A DNA stretch of 64,000 nt from a bacterium. Lineage in GTDB: Bacteria > Myxococcota_A > Polyangia > Nannocystales > Nannocystaceae. Every line of letters starts with the position of its first letter. The stretch's first letter is position 1. The stretch covers positions 23,628 through 87,627 of the forward strand of contig JANSYI010000035.1 in NCBI GenBank assembly GCA_024742475.1. Direction: 5' to 3'. The notes under the pieces are model-generated. The model worked only from the letters and a program-made list of their open reading frames with translations, was not told the DNA's origin and ran no database searches. Shown here in pieces: positions 36,718 to 45,442 of this stretch. Both the position numbers and the translations under genes were made by a program.

Positions 36718-37452
36718 ATGATTCAACGCATCGCCATCGCCTCCACCCTCGCCGCCCTCTTTGCCGCCGTGCCCATGACCGCGCACGCGGGGACCAGCTG
36801 CAAGTCGACGTGGGTCAAGAGCACCAGCAAGATCGCGAAGTTCTACGTCCCGGTCGGGAAGTTCGTCTGCAAGCAGGCGAACACCGAGGACGAAGCGGCC
36901 GCCAAGAAGTGCATCGAGGACCTCGAGAAGTTCGCGAAGACGGCCAAGGAGATCAAGGACACGTGGAACGAGGGCGAAGACGGCAGCTGGAAGATCGGCC
37001 CCCGCGCGCTGCCACTGAACCGCCCGCAGACGGGCGCGGTCTCGACCGAGCGTCAGTTCGTCGGCACGCCGGTGGTCAACGAAGAGTTCACGCTCGAGCT
37101 CGAGCGCACCGGCGGCAAGGCCAAGAAGAACCTCACCGCGAAGATCTGCTTCGTGGACGAGAACGGTGACGACGTCGCGCAGGAGACGGTGGTGCTGAGC
37201 AAGGACGGCAGGAAGAGCTTCAAGAAGACCTTCAAGGGCGTCGAAGGCACGGTTCCGCTCATCCACCTCAACAACCAGCGCTGGGGCGCCAACGCGCACA
37301 AGTACAAGATCAAGTCGTCCGGCAAGGGCGAGGCCGCAAACGTGCAGCAGGCCCGCCAGACGATGAAGGCCGCCTCGAAGTCGAAGGGCAAGTCGAAGCC
37401 GCGTCCGGGCATCAAGCCCTCGAACCGCCGGCTTCCCGGCAAGAACCGCTGA
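36718..37452 (+). CDS. Exported hypothetical protein, Lys-rich
   Basis: A 244-residue protein with a classical signal peptide (cleavage after AHA, about residue 23), so probably periplasmic or secreted. The mature protein is rich in Lys and Cys (GTSCKSTW, FVCKQAN, KKCIEDL, AKICFVD). It contains a beta-sandwich-like segment (EEFTLELERTGGK...KNLTAKICFVDENGDD) and a basic, disordered C-terminus (SKSKGKSKPRPGIK). No family recognised. It lies 75 bases before the exported RGG-tail protein, which also has a basic tail; they may form one operon. Confidence 0.85.
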   Translation: MIQRIAIASTLAALFAAVPMTAHAGTSCKSTWVKSTSKIAKFYVPVGKFVCKQANTEDEAAAKKCIEDLEKFAKTAKEIKDTWNEGEDGSWKIGPRALPLNRPQTGAVSTERQFVGTPVVNEEFTLELERTGGKAKKNLTAKICFVDENGDDVAQETVVLSKDGRKSFKKTFKGVEGTVPLIHLNNQRWGANAHKYKIKSSGKGEAANVQQARQTMKAASKSKGKSKPRPGIKPSNRRLPGKNR

Positions 37453-37526
37453 ACGAGCGCGGCGCACCATGACGAAGCCGAGCCCAGCGTTTCGCTGCGG
37501 CTCGGATTCGGTATGCTCCCCGAACG

Positions 37527-39149
37527 ATGGGCATTGCGCGAGTGTTCGGGTGGGTCGGTCTAGCGGTGGGGCTTTCCATGGTGCTCAGTGGCACCGCGTG
37601 GGCCAAGCCCAAGATCGAGTTCAAGGTCCCCAACACGATCTACATGACGGTCGTCGACGGCGAGATGTGGCGCGTGGGCCTCGCCGAGAAGCCGGAGAAC
37701 GAGGCGTTGGTGAAGATGCCCAGCGGTTCCCTGCATCCGAGCGGGTCGATGATCCACGACGCGGAGATCCACGTGACGTGCCCCGACTTCGATGAACGCA
37801 TCACCAAGGTGATCTTCACCTCGGGTGATGTGACCGTGACCCGCACGTGGCCCCCCAACGGCACATGGCACGAGGCGACGGTCCGGGTTTCGTTCACGCT
37901 CCCGTCGACGAAGGCGCTGCTCGACTCGCCCTACGCGAACTACACGATCCAGGCGTGGTGCAGCCCGCTGGTCGGCACCTCGGACAAGGGGACCATCTCC
38001 TCGAGCATCGCCTTCGACATCGACCGAAACCCCAAGGAGATGCGGGCGCACGCCACCACCTCGAAGTGGCTGCACATGTGTCCGCCCGGATACGAGGTCG
38101 CGGCCGGACAAGAACCCGGGACCGGCTCGATGACGACCGAGACCGCCTGGTCGTGGGCAAACTGCCGCAAGGTCGCCCCGAAGAAGATCGCCAAGCCCAA
38201 GAAGGCACCCAAGCACCCCGACACCGTCGACGCCGAGCAGTACGCGTGGACACTCGCCAAGGCACGCGCGGCCGTGGACGTGTTTCACGCGGCCGGCATC
38301 TACACCATCTACGACCTGGCCAAGACCAAGCGCTCCAACCTGACCAGCGTGCTGGGAATCCCCGGCGGCAAGTCGGTACAAGCGGCGGCACTCAGCGCAA
38401 TCGGGAGCTCGAGCATCGTCGACCCCAACTGGATGTTCGACGAGTACTTCCTCGTCGATCCGCGCTGGCTCGTCGACCCTCGCTTGCGAGGCACGGCCGG
38501 TGCCATCACCAAGCTGGGCGCCGCCCAGACGAAGCTCGTTGCGCTGCAGAAGGCCGGCATCGTGACGATCAGCGACCTGGCGGGTGCTTCATCGGACGCC
38601 GTGGCCTCGTTGACCGGGCTCTCCAAGGCGGCGGCCAAGACCCTGGTCGACGACGCAAAGACCAAGGCTGTCCACCAGGGCAACGGCCGAGCGATGAAGA
38701 TCAACGGCGACTGGGTCATTCACCCCGCGTGGCTCGTCGACACAGCGCTGCTCCCCAGCGTCCGGGTAAAACGATCCCAAGCGCCCAACGCCACGGGCCC
38801 CTCGGTCAGCGTTCATACTCCGCCCGATCTCGACAAAGCACCGCCGACGGTGCCGGCGTCTCCGTCGGCAAAGGTCGATCGCTCGAACGCCGATGTCCCT
38901 CCGATCGAGATCAACCCCTCTGGCGGCAGGTCCAAGAAGGGAGACCGCGGAAAACGAGGTCGTCGAGGCTCCGACGGAGCGGGCTCGAACCGCCCCCCTC
39001 GCGCAGGGCGTGGCGGTCGTGGCCGCGGCGGCAGAGGCCGTGGCGAGGGGTCGGCCGGCTCGGGCGGCATCCCTGAGTCGGGCCGCGGAGGTCGCGGGGG
39101 CGGTGGCCGGGGCCGCGGCGAGGGCTCCCGGGGCGGCCGAGGCCGCTAG
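37527..39149 (+). CDS. Exported protein with HhH-like repeats and RGG-rich tail
   Basis: A 540-residue protein with a signal peptide (cleavage after AWA, about residue 26). Residues about 30-210 form a beta-rich domain with Cys pairs. Two helix-hairpin-helix/DUF4332-like segments follow: DVFHAAGIYTIYDLAK (about 250) and ALQKAGIVTISDLAG (about 340), the latter with LTGLSKAAAKTLVD. The C-terminal ~70 residues are an Arg/Gly-rich RGG-type region (GRGGRGRGGRGRGEG). RGG boxes typically bind RNA or other nucleic acid inside cells; on an exported protein this is unusual. It might bind extracellular DNA/RNA or matrix polyanions (inference). Confidence 0.85.
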   Translation: MGIARVFGWVGLAVGLSMVLSGTAWAKPKIEFKVPNTIYMTVVDGEMWRVGLAEKPENEALVKMPSGSLHPSGSMIHDAEIHVTCPDFDERITKVIFTSGDVTVTRTWPPNGTWHEATVRVSFTLPSTKALLDSPYANYTIQAWCSPLVGTSDKGTISSSIAFDIDRNPKEMRAHATTSKWLHMCPPGYEVAAGQEPGTGSMTTETAWSWANCRKVAPKKIAKPKKAPKHPDTVDAEQYAWTLAKARAAVDVFHAAGIYTIYDLAKTKRSNLTSVLGIPGGKSVQAAALSAIGSSSIVDPNWMFDEYFLVDPRWLVDPRLRGTAGAITKLGAAQTKLVALQKAGIVTISDLAGASSDAVASLTGLSKAAAKTLVDDAKTKAVHQGNGRAMKINGDWVIHPAWLVDTALLPSVRVKRSQAPNATGPSVSVHTPPDLDKAPPTVPASPSAKVDRSNADVPPIEINPSGGRSKKGDRGKRGRRGSDGAGSNRPPRAGRGGRGRGGRGRGEGSAGSGGIPESGRGGRGGGGRGRGEGSRGGRGR

Positions 39150-39189
39150 CAGGTTCACGAAAGCTCGCCTCTTCCGGGCACTCACCGGC

Positions 39190-39597
39190 ATGAAGCTGGC
39201 CTTGCCCCTCCTCATGCTCGCTGCCCTTTGCGCCTGTGACGTGCCCGATGAGGTCATCGTCGACGAGGGCCAGGTGTGCGTCGACCCCGACGCCGTTGCA
39301 ACGCACGAGACGACCGGCGACTTGGTGTTCACCGTCGTCCTGGACGAGTGCATCAGCGCCTGCGCCCAGACCGAGACCAGCTGCGAGGCCCAGCTCCAGG
39401 GCCGGGAAATCGTGGTTCACAGCCAGGGCACATGGTCCGACTCGGGCGACCCGTGCATCGCCGTGTGCGGCACCCTCGAGGCCGAGTGCGTCCTGCACGA
39501 CGTCCCGCCGGGGCAGTACACCGTTACGCACGGCGAGGACACGTGGACGCTCGCGCTGCCGTCCCAAGTTGAAACCGCCTGCCAAGGCGGAGGCTGA
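39190..39597 (+). CDS. Small Cys-rich lipoprotein
   Basis: A 135-residue protein starting at the ATG at 39190, 40 bases after the RGG-tail gene stop. The lipobox is LCAC (Cys16), followed by an acidic region. The mature part contains about eight cysteines (DECISACAQTETSC, IAVCGTLEAEC), suggesting disulfide-stabilised folding, and a repeated beta-strand pattern ending GQYTVTHGEDTWTLALP, like a small Ig-like or prealbumin-like domain. No family recognised. The same-strand spacing suggests co-transcription with the preceding gene. Confidence 0.82.
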   Translation: MKLALPLLMLAALCACDVPDEVIVDEGQVCVDPDAVATHETTGDLVFTVVLDECISACAQTETSCEAQLQGREIVVHSQGTWSDSGDPCIAVCGTLEAECVLHDVPPGQYTVTHGEDTWTLALPSQVETACQGGG

Positions 39598-39617
39598 GTC
39601 ACGGCTATGATGGGGAC

Positions 39618-40748
39618 GTGGGAACGGCAACGCGTGGACAGTGGGCGGCTGGGGGGCCGCACTTCGACCTCGGTGCGTTCGAGGACCTGGCCAACAGCAT
39701 CCCGGTCGGCATCACCATCGCGCGGTGGGAGGATCGCTCGGATCGGGTCAAGTTTCGCTACGTCTGGGTGAACGACCACGCCCTTTCTCTCGCCCGTGCG
39801 CACGACTCCGCGCCCATCGAGCAGTTCCTCGGCAAGACGCTCGACGAGGCGTTTCCGGAGCTGGTCGAAAGCGAAGTGCCCGACAAATACGTCGCCGCGA
39901 TGCAAACCGGGCAGTCGCAAGTCATCGCCGTGCTGCCCTACGCCGGCGAGTCCTACGAGATCCGCGTGGCGCCCATGTCCACCGACCTGATCGTGGTCAC
40001 CTACGTGAACGTCAGGGACAGGGTGCGCGCCGAGCAGGCTCGCGACTCGCTGGTGGAAGAGCTCAGGCGAAGCAACGAAGAGCTGGATCAGTTCGCCCAT
40101 ATCGCGGCGCACGACCTCAAGGCGCCCTTGCGGAACCTCGCCAGCCTCGCTGGCTGGGTCGCCGAAGACCTCCCCGCAGAGCAGCTCCCCGACGGCACGC
40201 GTCGGCACCTCGAGCTCATGAAGTCCGTCGTGCGTCGCATGGAGAACCTGCTCGACGACTTGATGCTCTACGCGCGCGCGGGTAGAGGCGAGCCCGAGCC
40301 CAGCCGCTTCACGATGGCCGCGCTCGTGGACAGCGTTCGTGGATCGTGCGGCCTCCAACCAGGCTTCGAGCTCGTCGTCCCTGAAGCGCCCCTCCTGCTC
40401 ACCGCCATTCGCACGCCCCTCGAGCTCGTCCTGCGCAACCTCATCAGCAACGCCGCCCGCCACCACGACCGCCCCGCCGGACGCATCGAGCTCTCCTTCG
40501 ACGCCCCAGGCGATGACATCCTGAGCTTCTCCGTCGCCGACGACGGGCCGGGGATCCCCCAAGAGCACCACGGGCGGGCGTTCGAAATGTTCACGCGCCT
40601 CCAGCCCTCCGAAGATGGAGGCACGGGTGCAGGGTTGGCCCTCGTGAAGAAGACCGTCGAAGCCCGCGGCGGAGCTGTGACGCTTCAGTCCCAGGGCCGG
40701 GGCACGACGGTCCACTTCACGTGGCCTGGCTCAGTGCACGCGCAGTGA
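39618..40748 (+). CDS. PAS sensor histidine kinase
   Basis: A 376-residue cytoplasmic kinase with a GTG start. A PAS domain (about 20-135) contains SIPVGITIARW and a terminal TYVNVRDRV. A coiled-coil linker (RRSNEELDQFAHIAAHDLKA) carries the phosphoacceptor His in AHDLKAPLRN, as in phytochrome-type kinases. The ATPase domain has NLISNAARHH, DDGPGIP and GTGAGLALVKK. There are no receiver and no membrane segment. It starts 20 bases after the small lipoprotein gene. The 3' end overlaps the convergent kinase gene by 18 bases. Confidence 0.9.
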   Translation: MGTATRGQWAAGGPHFDLGAFEDLANSIPVGITIARWEDRSDRVKFRYVWVNDHALSLARAHDSAPIEQFLGKTLDEAFPELVESEVPDKYVAAMQTGQSQVIAVLPYAGESYEIRVAPMSTDLIVVTYVNVRDRVRAEQARDSLVEELRRSNEELDQFAHIAAHDLKAPLRNLASLAGWVAEDLPAEQLPDGTRRHLELMKSVVRRMENLLDDLMLYARAGRGEPEPSRFTMAALVDSVRGSCGLQPGFELVVPEAPLLLTAIRTPLELVLRNLISNAARHHDRPAGRIELSFDAPGDDILSFSVADDGPGIPQEHHGRAFEMFTRLQPSEDGGTGAGLALVKKTVEARGGAVTLQSQGRGTTVHFTWPGSVHAQ

Positions 40749-41540
40749 GCGACGCGACGGTGGCCTCACGTCGGCGCAAAGGGGCAGATCGAGGACGAAC
40801 CTGGTCCCTTGCCCCTCCTCCGAGGTCACCTCGATGTAGCCCCCAGACTGCTTCACCACGCCGTAGACGGTCGCCAACCCGAGGCCCGTCCCCTTCTCGG
40901 GTGCCTTGGTGGTGAAGAACGGCTCGAACACCCGTGCTGCGACGTCGGGACTCATCCCGACACCGTCGTCGCAGATGCTCAGACGCACGTAGCGACCGGG
41001 CGTGACGCGGTACGGGCGGGCCGTGCTGCCATCGAGGTCGACGACGGCCGTGTCGACGACGATCCGGCCCCCATGGGGCATTGCGTCGCGAGCGTTGACG
41101 ACGAGGTTCATCAAGACCTGCTCGATCTGCGAGAGGTCGGCCTTGACCGGGCAGACCTCGGAGTTGGCAGCGTATTCGTAGCGCACGTGCTCACCGAGCA
41201 ACCGCCGGAGCATGGGCTCGGTGTCGCGAACCACGTCGCAGAGGTCGAAGACGCGCAGCTCTTGCGGTTGACGGCGGGAGAACGCCAGCAACTGCGCGGT
41301 CAACCGTGCTGCCCGATCTGCGGCCTCGCGAATGGCCAAGACGTCGGCGAGTGCCGTCGCGCCAGGTTGCTGCGCCTCGATGACGTAGTCGGCGTGGGAC
41401 TGAATCACCGTGAGCAGGTTGTTGAAGTCGTGCGCGATTCCACCTGCGAATCGCCCGACCGACTCGAGCCGCTGGCTTGCCGCGACCTGACGCTCGAGGG
41501 CTCGCTTGTCTCTCGCGTAGCACCTCGGGCGTACGCACAC
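40731..41540 (-). CDS. Histidine kinase core lacking a sensor domain
   Basis: A 269-residue protein that begins (GTG) directly in the coiled-coil linker (KRALERQVAASQRLESVGRF) before GGIAHDFNN. It has complete HisKA and ATPase domains (NLVVNARDAMPHGG, DDGVGMSPD, PFFTTK, GTGLGLATVYG). A stop codon (TAG) lies just upstream in frame, so no sensor portion can be translated from this locus. Either it is a naturally sensorless kinase or the 5' part was deleted. The catalytic core looks intact. It overlaps the convergent kinase at 40748 by 18 bases. Confidence 0.7.
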   Translation of the reverse strand: MCVRPRCYARDKRALERQVAASQRLESVGRFAGGIAHDFNNLLTVIQSHADYVIEAQQPGATALADVLAIREAADRAARLTAQLLAFSRRQPQELRVFDLCDVVRDTEPMLRRLLGEHVRYEYAANSEVCPVKADLSQIEQVLMNLVVNARDAMPHGGRIVVDTAVVDLDGSTARPYRVTPGRYVRLSICDDGVGMSPDVAARVFEPFFTTKAPEKGTGLGLATVYGVVKQSGGYIEVTSEEGQGTRFVLDLPLCADVRPPSRRSLRVH

Positions 41541-41704
41541 CCTACGAGTCGACTAGCAGTCCGCGGCCCGGAGGTGGGAGCCGACATTGGGACGGAACGG
41601 CGTCAAGTTGAAGTACGGTCGACGAGGTCCGCCCACTTGCGTTCGCTTCCGAGCATGCGAGCGCAACCAGGGGACTCGGACGGCGGGCCGAGGAGTCGGA
41701 CCGA

Positions 41705-43651
41705 ATGCGATCCGGTCGACGAGCAGGCTATGCTTCGTCGGTGCGACCGAGCCCCGTTCGCGACCGCGCGCTCTTCGACGCGACGAGTGACGCGCTCTTC
41801 ATTCACGACCTCGACGGACGCATCGTGGAGGTCAACGAGCGAACGTGCGAGATGCTGGGCTACACACGCGAGGAGTTCCGCACGCTCGACGTCGGCGACG
41901 TCAGCCTCAACGAGGCCCCGTACACGCAGGAGCACGCCGCGCACTGGATCCAGAAGGCGGCAGAGGAAGGGACCCAGATTTTCGAATGGGTCTGCCGGCC
42001 CAAGGCCGGGGAGCCGTTCTTCGTGGAGATCTCGCTGCGTACTGCAGAACTCAGCGGTGAGCCCTACGTCATCGCCTCGGTGCGTGATATTCGAGCCCGC
42101 AAGCGCAACGAAGCCAGACGGAGCGAGGACGAGCTCAGGGTTCGACGCCTCGTGGAGAACATGTATGGCATCGGGGCGTACCAGCTCAGAGTCGCCGCCA
42201 ACGGTCAACGCGACTTCCTGTACGCGAGCCCTGGGCTCGCATCCCTGCACGGGCTCGAGGTCGATGAGATCCTCGCCGACCCGAACGTCCTCTACGACCA
42301 GCTCCATCCCGAAGACGCGGCGGGATTCATGGATGCCGAGGCCAGCGCCATCGCGAACCGGCAACCGTTCCTTCGCGAGACGCGATTCATCGGACGCACG
42401 GGTGCGACGCGCCACGTACTGCTGCGCTCCAACCCCAGGCCGCAAGCCGACGGCTCGGTGTTGTGGGACGGGGCGGAGATCGATGTCACCGAGCAACGGC
42501 AGTCGGAGCAGGAAAGCGCCCGAATCGAGGCGGGTCTCCGCCACGCGCAGCGGATGGAGTCGATCGGACGACTTGCCGGCGGTGTCGCGCACGACTTCAA
42601 CAACTTCCTCACGGCGATCGCCGGCAATACGAGCCTCTTGAGGTTGGGAACGCACGACCCCGAGAACCTCACGCTGCTCGACGAGCTCGATCAGATCACG
42701 GAGTCCGCAGCGAAACTGACCCGTGAACTCCTCACCTTCTCGCGCAAGGAGGTCGTACGTCCGCAGCACTTGGACCTCCACGCGACAATCGGGGAGTGGC
42801 TGCCAAAGCTCCGCCGGGTTGTGGGGACCGAGATCACCCTCGATTTTCGTCCTGACGCCGCAAATGCACACATCGTGATGGATGTCGGGCAGCTCGAACG
42901 CGTACTGGTCAACCTCCTCACCAACGCGCGCGAGGCCACGCCGCGAGGAGGGCGAGTCGAGATCACGAGCTCGGATCTGCCGCAGGTCGAACCGACGGGC
43001 GCAATCGTCGAGCAGGGTCCGCACGTGCGCGTGTGCATCCGAGACACGGGCAGAGGGATGTCCGACGAGGTGAAGGCGAGGCTCTTCGAGCCGTTCTTCA
43101 CCACGCGGCGTTCGGGGTCGGGCACGGGGCTTGGGCTCGCGATGGTTCACGGCGCAGTCGGCCGGGCGGGTGGGCGCATCCGAGTGGACTCCGTCGAGGG
43201 TCAGGGCACGACGTTCACGCTCGACTTCCCGCTCGCGGCGGGACAGCTCAAAGCCCCTTCCGCCAAGACCGGCGACGCTGACACCGTCCCGGGAGGAGAG
43301 GCCGTCATCTACGTCGAAGACGAGGTGAGCGTCCGAAGGATCACCGCCAGGATGCTGCGGCGCGCAGGCTATGAGGTTCAGGAGTTTGGCGACCCGCAAG
43401 AAGCCCTCGAGAAGGCGAACCCAGCCGCGCTGCTCATCACCGACGTAATCATGCCGGAGCTTGGGGGCCGTGAGCTCTCCGAGCGTCTCACCGAGCGCGG
43501 CGTCGTCTCGAAGACGCTCTTTCTCTCGGGCTACACCGACGAAGTCGTCCTGCGCGAGGCCGTCGCCGACGAAGACGTCGACTTCGTCTCCAAGCCGTAC
43601 AGCGCCACTGTGCTGCTCGCGCGGGTCCGCGCTGCACTCAACCGCGACTGA
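41705..43651 (+). CDS. Double-PAS hybrid sensor histidine kinase
   Basis: A 648-residue cytoplasmic kinase. Two PAS domains (about 20-135, with FIHDLDGRIVEVNERTCEM; about 150-270) precede GGVAHDFNN (His296). The ATPase domain has NLLTNAREATPRGG, DTGRGMSD and PFFTT...GTGLGLAMV. A C-terminal receiver carries Asp in LITDVIMPELGG. The start at 41705 is an ATG inside a short Arg-rich leader; a GTG about 12 codons later is plausible. It is divergent from the sensorless kinase, with 164 bases between them. Its core closely resembles the other AHDFNN-type kinases in this window, suggesting family expansion by duplication. Confidence 0.9.
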   Translation: MRSGRRAGYASSVRPSPVRDRALFDATSDALFIHDLDGRIVEVNERTCEMLGYTREEFRTLDVGDVSLNEAPYTQEHAAHWIQKAAEEGTQIFEWVCRPKAGEPFFVEISLRTAELSGEPYVIASVRDIRARKRNEARRSEDELRVRRLVENMYGIGAYQLRVAANGQRDFLYASPGLASLHGLEVDEILADPNVLYDQLHPEDAAGFMDAEASAIANRQPFLRETRFIGRTGATRHVLLRSNPRPQADGSVLWDGAEIDVTEQRQSEQESARIEAGLRHAQRMESIGRLAGGVAHDFNNFLTAIAGNTSLLRLGTHDPENLTLLDELDQITESAAKLTRELLTFSRKEVVRPQHLDLHATIGEWLPKLRRVVGTEITLDFRPDAANAHIVMDVGQLERVLVNLLTNAREATPRGGRVEITSSDLPQVEPTGAIVEQGPHVRVCIRDTGRGMSDEVKARLFEPFFTTRRSGSGTGLGLAMVHGAVGRAGGRIRVDSVEGQGTTFTLDFPLAAGQLKAPSAKTGDADTVPGGEAVIYVEDEVSVRRITARMLRRAGYEVQEFGDPQEALEKANPAALLITDVIMPELGGRELSERLTERGVVSKTLFLSGYTDEVVLREAVADEDVDFVSKPYSATVLLARVRAALNRD

Positions 43652-43679
43652 GCTGCGCCGCGCTCGGCAACGCCCGAGC

Positions 43680-44012
43680 CTATTCGTGTCCTGGCACGAG
43701 CTTCAGCGCGGAGGCGGGCTGCGAGAGCGCCCGGATCGTCCCCTCGTCGCACAGGAACGCACGGTCGTCCTCGTCATGCACGGCGAGGAATCCTCCAGCT
43801 TCGGCCTCCCCCTCCTCGATCGTCCCTTCGATCGACACGATGGTCCATCCCTCTTCGAGTTCGCCCTCGGGGTGAAGGTTCTCGACCAGCTCTTCCATCA
43901 TCTCTTCGTCGAGGTCGCCGTCAGCCAAGACGTAGTGAAACAGCGGCGTATCGCCATCCATCACGCGGATCTCCTGGCCAGCGTGGGCGCGGAAGTGTTC
44001 GGTCGCTTTCAT
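43680..44012 (-). CDS. Small acidic hypothetical protein
   Basis: A 110-residue, very acidic soluble protein (DGDLDEEMMEELVENLHPEGELEEGW) with strand-like segments (WTIVSIEGTIEEGE, GGFLAVHDEDDRAF). There is no signal, membrane segment or known motif. The stop lies 28 bases from the convergent hybrid kinase stop. It is divergent from the TPR lipoprotein at 44090, with 77 bases between. Codon use supports it as real. Confidence 0.72.
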   Translation of the reverse strand: MKATEHFRAHAGQEIRVMDGDTPLFHYVLADGDLDEEMMEELVENLHPEGELEEGWTIVSIEGTIEEGEAEAGGFLAVHDEDDRAFLCDEGTIRALSQPASALKLVPGHE

Positions 44013-44089
44013 CGCCCGCAGGATAGACGAAAGCTTGCGCGACGGTTTTGTTTTGATCCAAACCCGCCCGGCCGTCTCTACCAGGATCG

Positions 44090-44851
44090 ATGACGCCGGT
44101 TCGAAGCCTGTTCGCCGTTGGCGCCCTCACTGCGTCCTGCCTGTGCGCGTGTGAACCGGAACCGCCGCAAGTCACAACCGAGACGGTGGCTTCGGCCGTC
44201 GAGATGACCGCGTGGATGGGCGCTGGTGCGATGGCGCAGCGCAGTCGTCGATTCGAGGACGCCGTCGAGCTGTACGGACGAGCGCAACGAGCCCGACCCG
44301 AGAGCCCGGTCATTGCGGCGCAGCTGGGCCTGCTCCACCTCGAGCGCAAGAATCACGAAGACGCCACGCGACTGCTGGGGGACGCGGTCTCGAAGAAGGA
44401 CGATGTCGCCGCGTGGTGGCAAGCGCTGGGTCGTGCACACGAGGGCGCCGGCGGGCTGGAGAAGGCGATGAAGGCGTACGCTCTCGACCCGACCAACGTC
44501 GACAATCAGGTTGGCCGCGGCCGAAGCCTGCTCGCCGCGGGCAAGGTCGAGGCTGCGCTCGCACTCCTGCGGGTCGCGGCCGAAGATGCGCCTCGGACCA
44601 AGTCGATCCACACGACGCTGGGCGAAGCGCTCCTCGCGAGCGACGATGCCGACGCTGCCCTCGAAGCGTTCAAGCGAGCGCAAGAGCTCGACCCAGGAGA
44701 CAAGATGGCGTTCGCGGGAGCCGCCAACGCATACGCGGCAAAGGGCGACGCGGCCAAGGAACGCGAACAATGGTCAAAGTACGTCGTGCGCGACTGCTGC
44801 AGCGACTACTCGAAGAACGTCGCCCAAGAGCGACTCTCCGCTCGACCGTGA
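44090..44851 (+). CDS. TPR-repeat lipoprotein
   Basis: A 253-residue protein with an ATG start. The signal peptide ends in the lipobox CLCAC. The mature protein is a run of about five tetratricopeptide repeats (RRFEDAVELYGRAQRARPES, KNHEDATRLLGDAVSK, GKVEAALALLRVAAEDAP, DDADAALEAFKRAQELDPG). It is likely a periplasmic or outer-membrane scaffold for protein-protein contacts. The next gene starts 63 bases later, with the signal peptide also at a lipobox, so the two may form an operon of envelope lipoproteins. Confidence 0.88.
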   Translation: MTPVRSLFAVGALTASCLCACEPEPPQVTTETVASAVEMTAWMGAGAMAQRSRRFEDAVELYGRAQRARPESPVIAAQLGLLHLERKNHEDATRLLGDAVSKKDDVAAWWQALGRAHEGAGGLEKAMKAYALDPTNVDNQVGRGRSLLAAGKVEAALALLRVAAEDAPRTKSIHTTLGEALLASDDADAALEAFKRAQELDPGDKMAFAGAANAYAAKGDAAKEREQWSKYVVRDCCSDYSKNVAQERLSARP

Positions 44852-44914
44852 GCCGTGCGAGGGCCCGGCGAAGCCGTCGCGGGTCGGGCATGGGGAACGG
44901 TACGCTTGGCAGCC

Positions 44915-45340
44915 ATGCCCACGCGCAAGTCTCACGGCCGCTCGATCCATCGGGTCCGCATGACCCTGCTCGCGACTTGGCTCGGACTCGTCTTCGCCGG
45001 CTGCGGTGCGAGCGAGCCCCCACCGCGCCCTCCGACGAAGGTCGCCGAAGACTCGACACCATCCAAGCTGGATGCCGTTGGCGGGCTACGCCAGACCTAC
45101 GGTGCCGAAGGCGCGAGCGAACGAGACGTCGAACGAGCGACGGACGCGGTTCGCAACCGCCTCGACGAAGCCGGCCTCGCGGGCGTTCGTGCCTACAGCC
45201 TCGACCGCAAGTCGATCGTCGTGGACATCCCCGCGGGCGTCGACCCCAGCGCCGTTCGTGCTCTCGTGGTCGATGGCTCGCCGCTCGAGCTCGAGCTCCA
45301 AGTCGAGAGTCTGTTCGGACCGAGCCGACCGCCGGGCTGA
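44915..45340 (+). CDS. Lipoprotein resembling the SecD periplasmic P1 domain
   Basis: A 141-residue protein. The ATG at 44915 gives a long basic n-region; a second ATG at 44960 would give a more typical signal. The lipobox is FAGC. The mature region (ERATDAVRNRLDEAGLAG, then KSIVVDIPAGVDPSAVRALV) follows the pattern of the SecD first periplasmic domain (RNRVDxLGV, IVVQLPG). The transmembrane domains of SecD are absent. It may be a stand-alone P1-like module, for instance assisting protein export or folding outside the inner membrane. The similarity is by eye, so the function is tentative. Confidence 0.7.
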   Translation: MPTRKSHGRSIHRVRMTLLATWLGLVFAGCGASEPPPRPPTKVAEDSTPSKLDAVGGLRQTYGAEGASERDVERATDAVRNRLDEAGLAGVRAYSLDRKSIVVDIPAGVDPSAVRALVVDGSPLELELQVESLFGPSRPPG

Positions 45341-45442
45341 CGGAGACTCAGCATTCGAACACGCTCAGGTCCCACGTCGGTGTGACCGCTAGAGCTGCTG
45401 CCACCATCCGAGGTGCCGCCCGATGACCTACCATGTGCGCCC

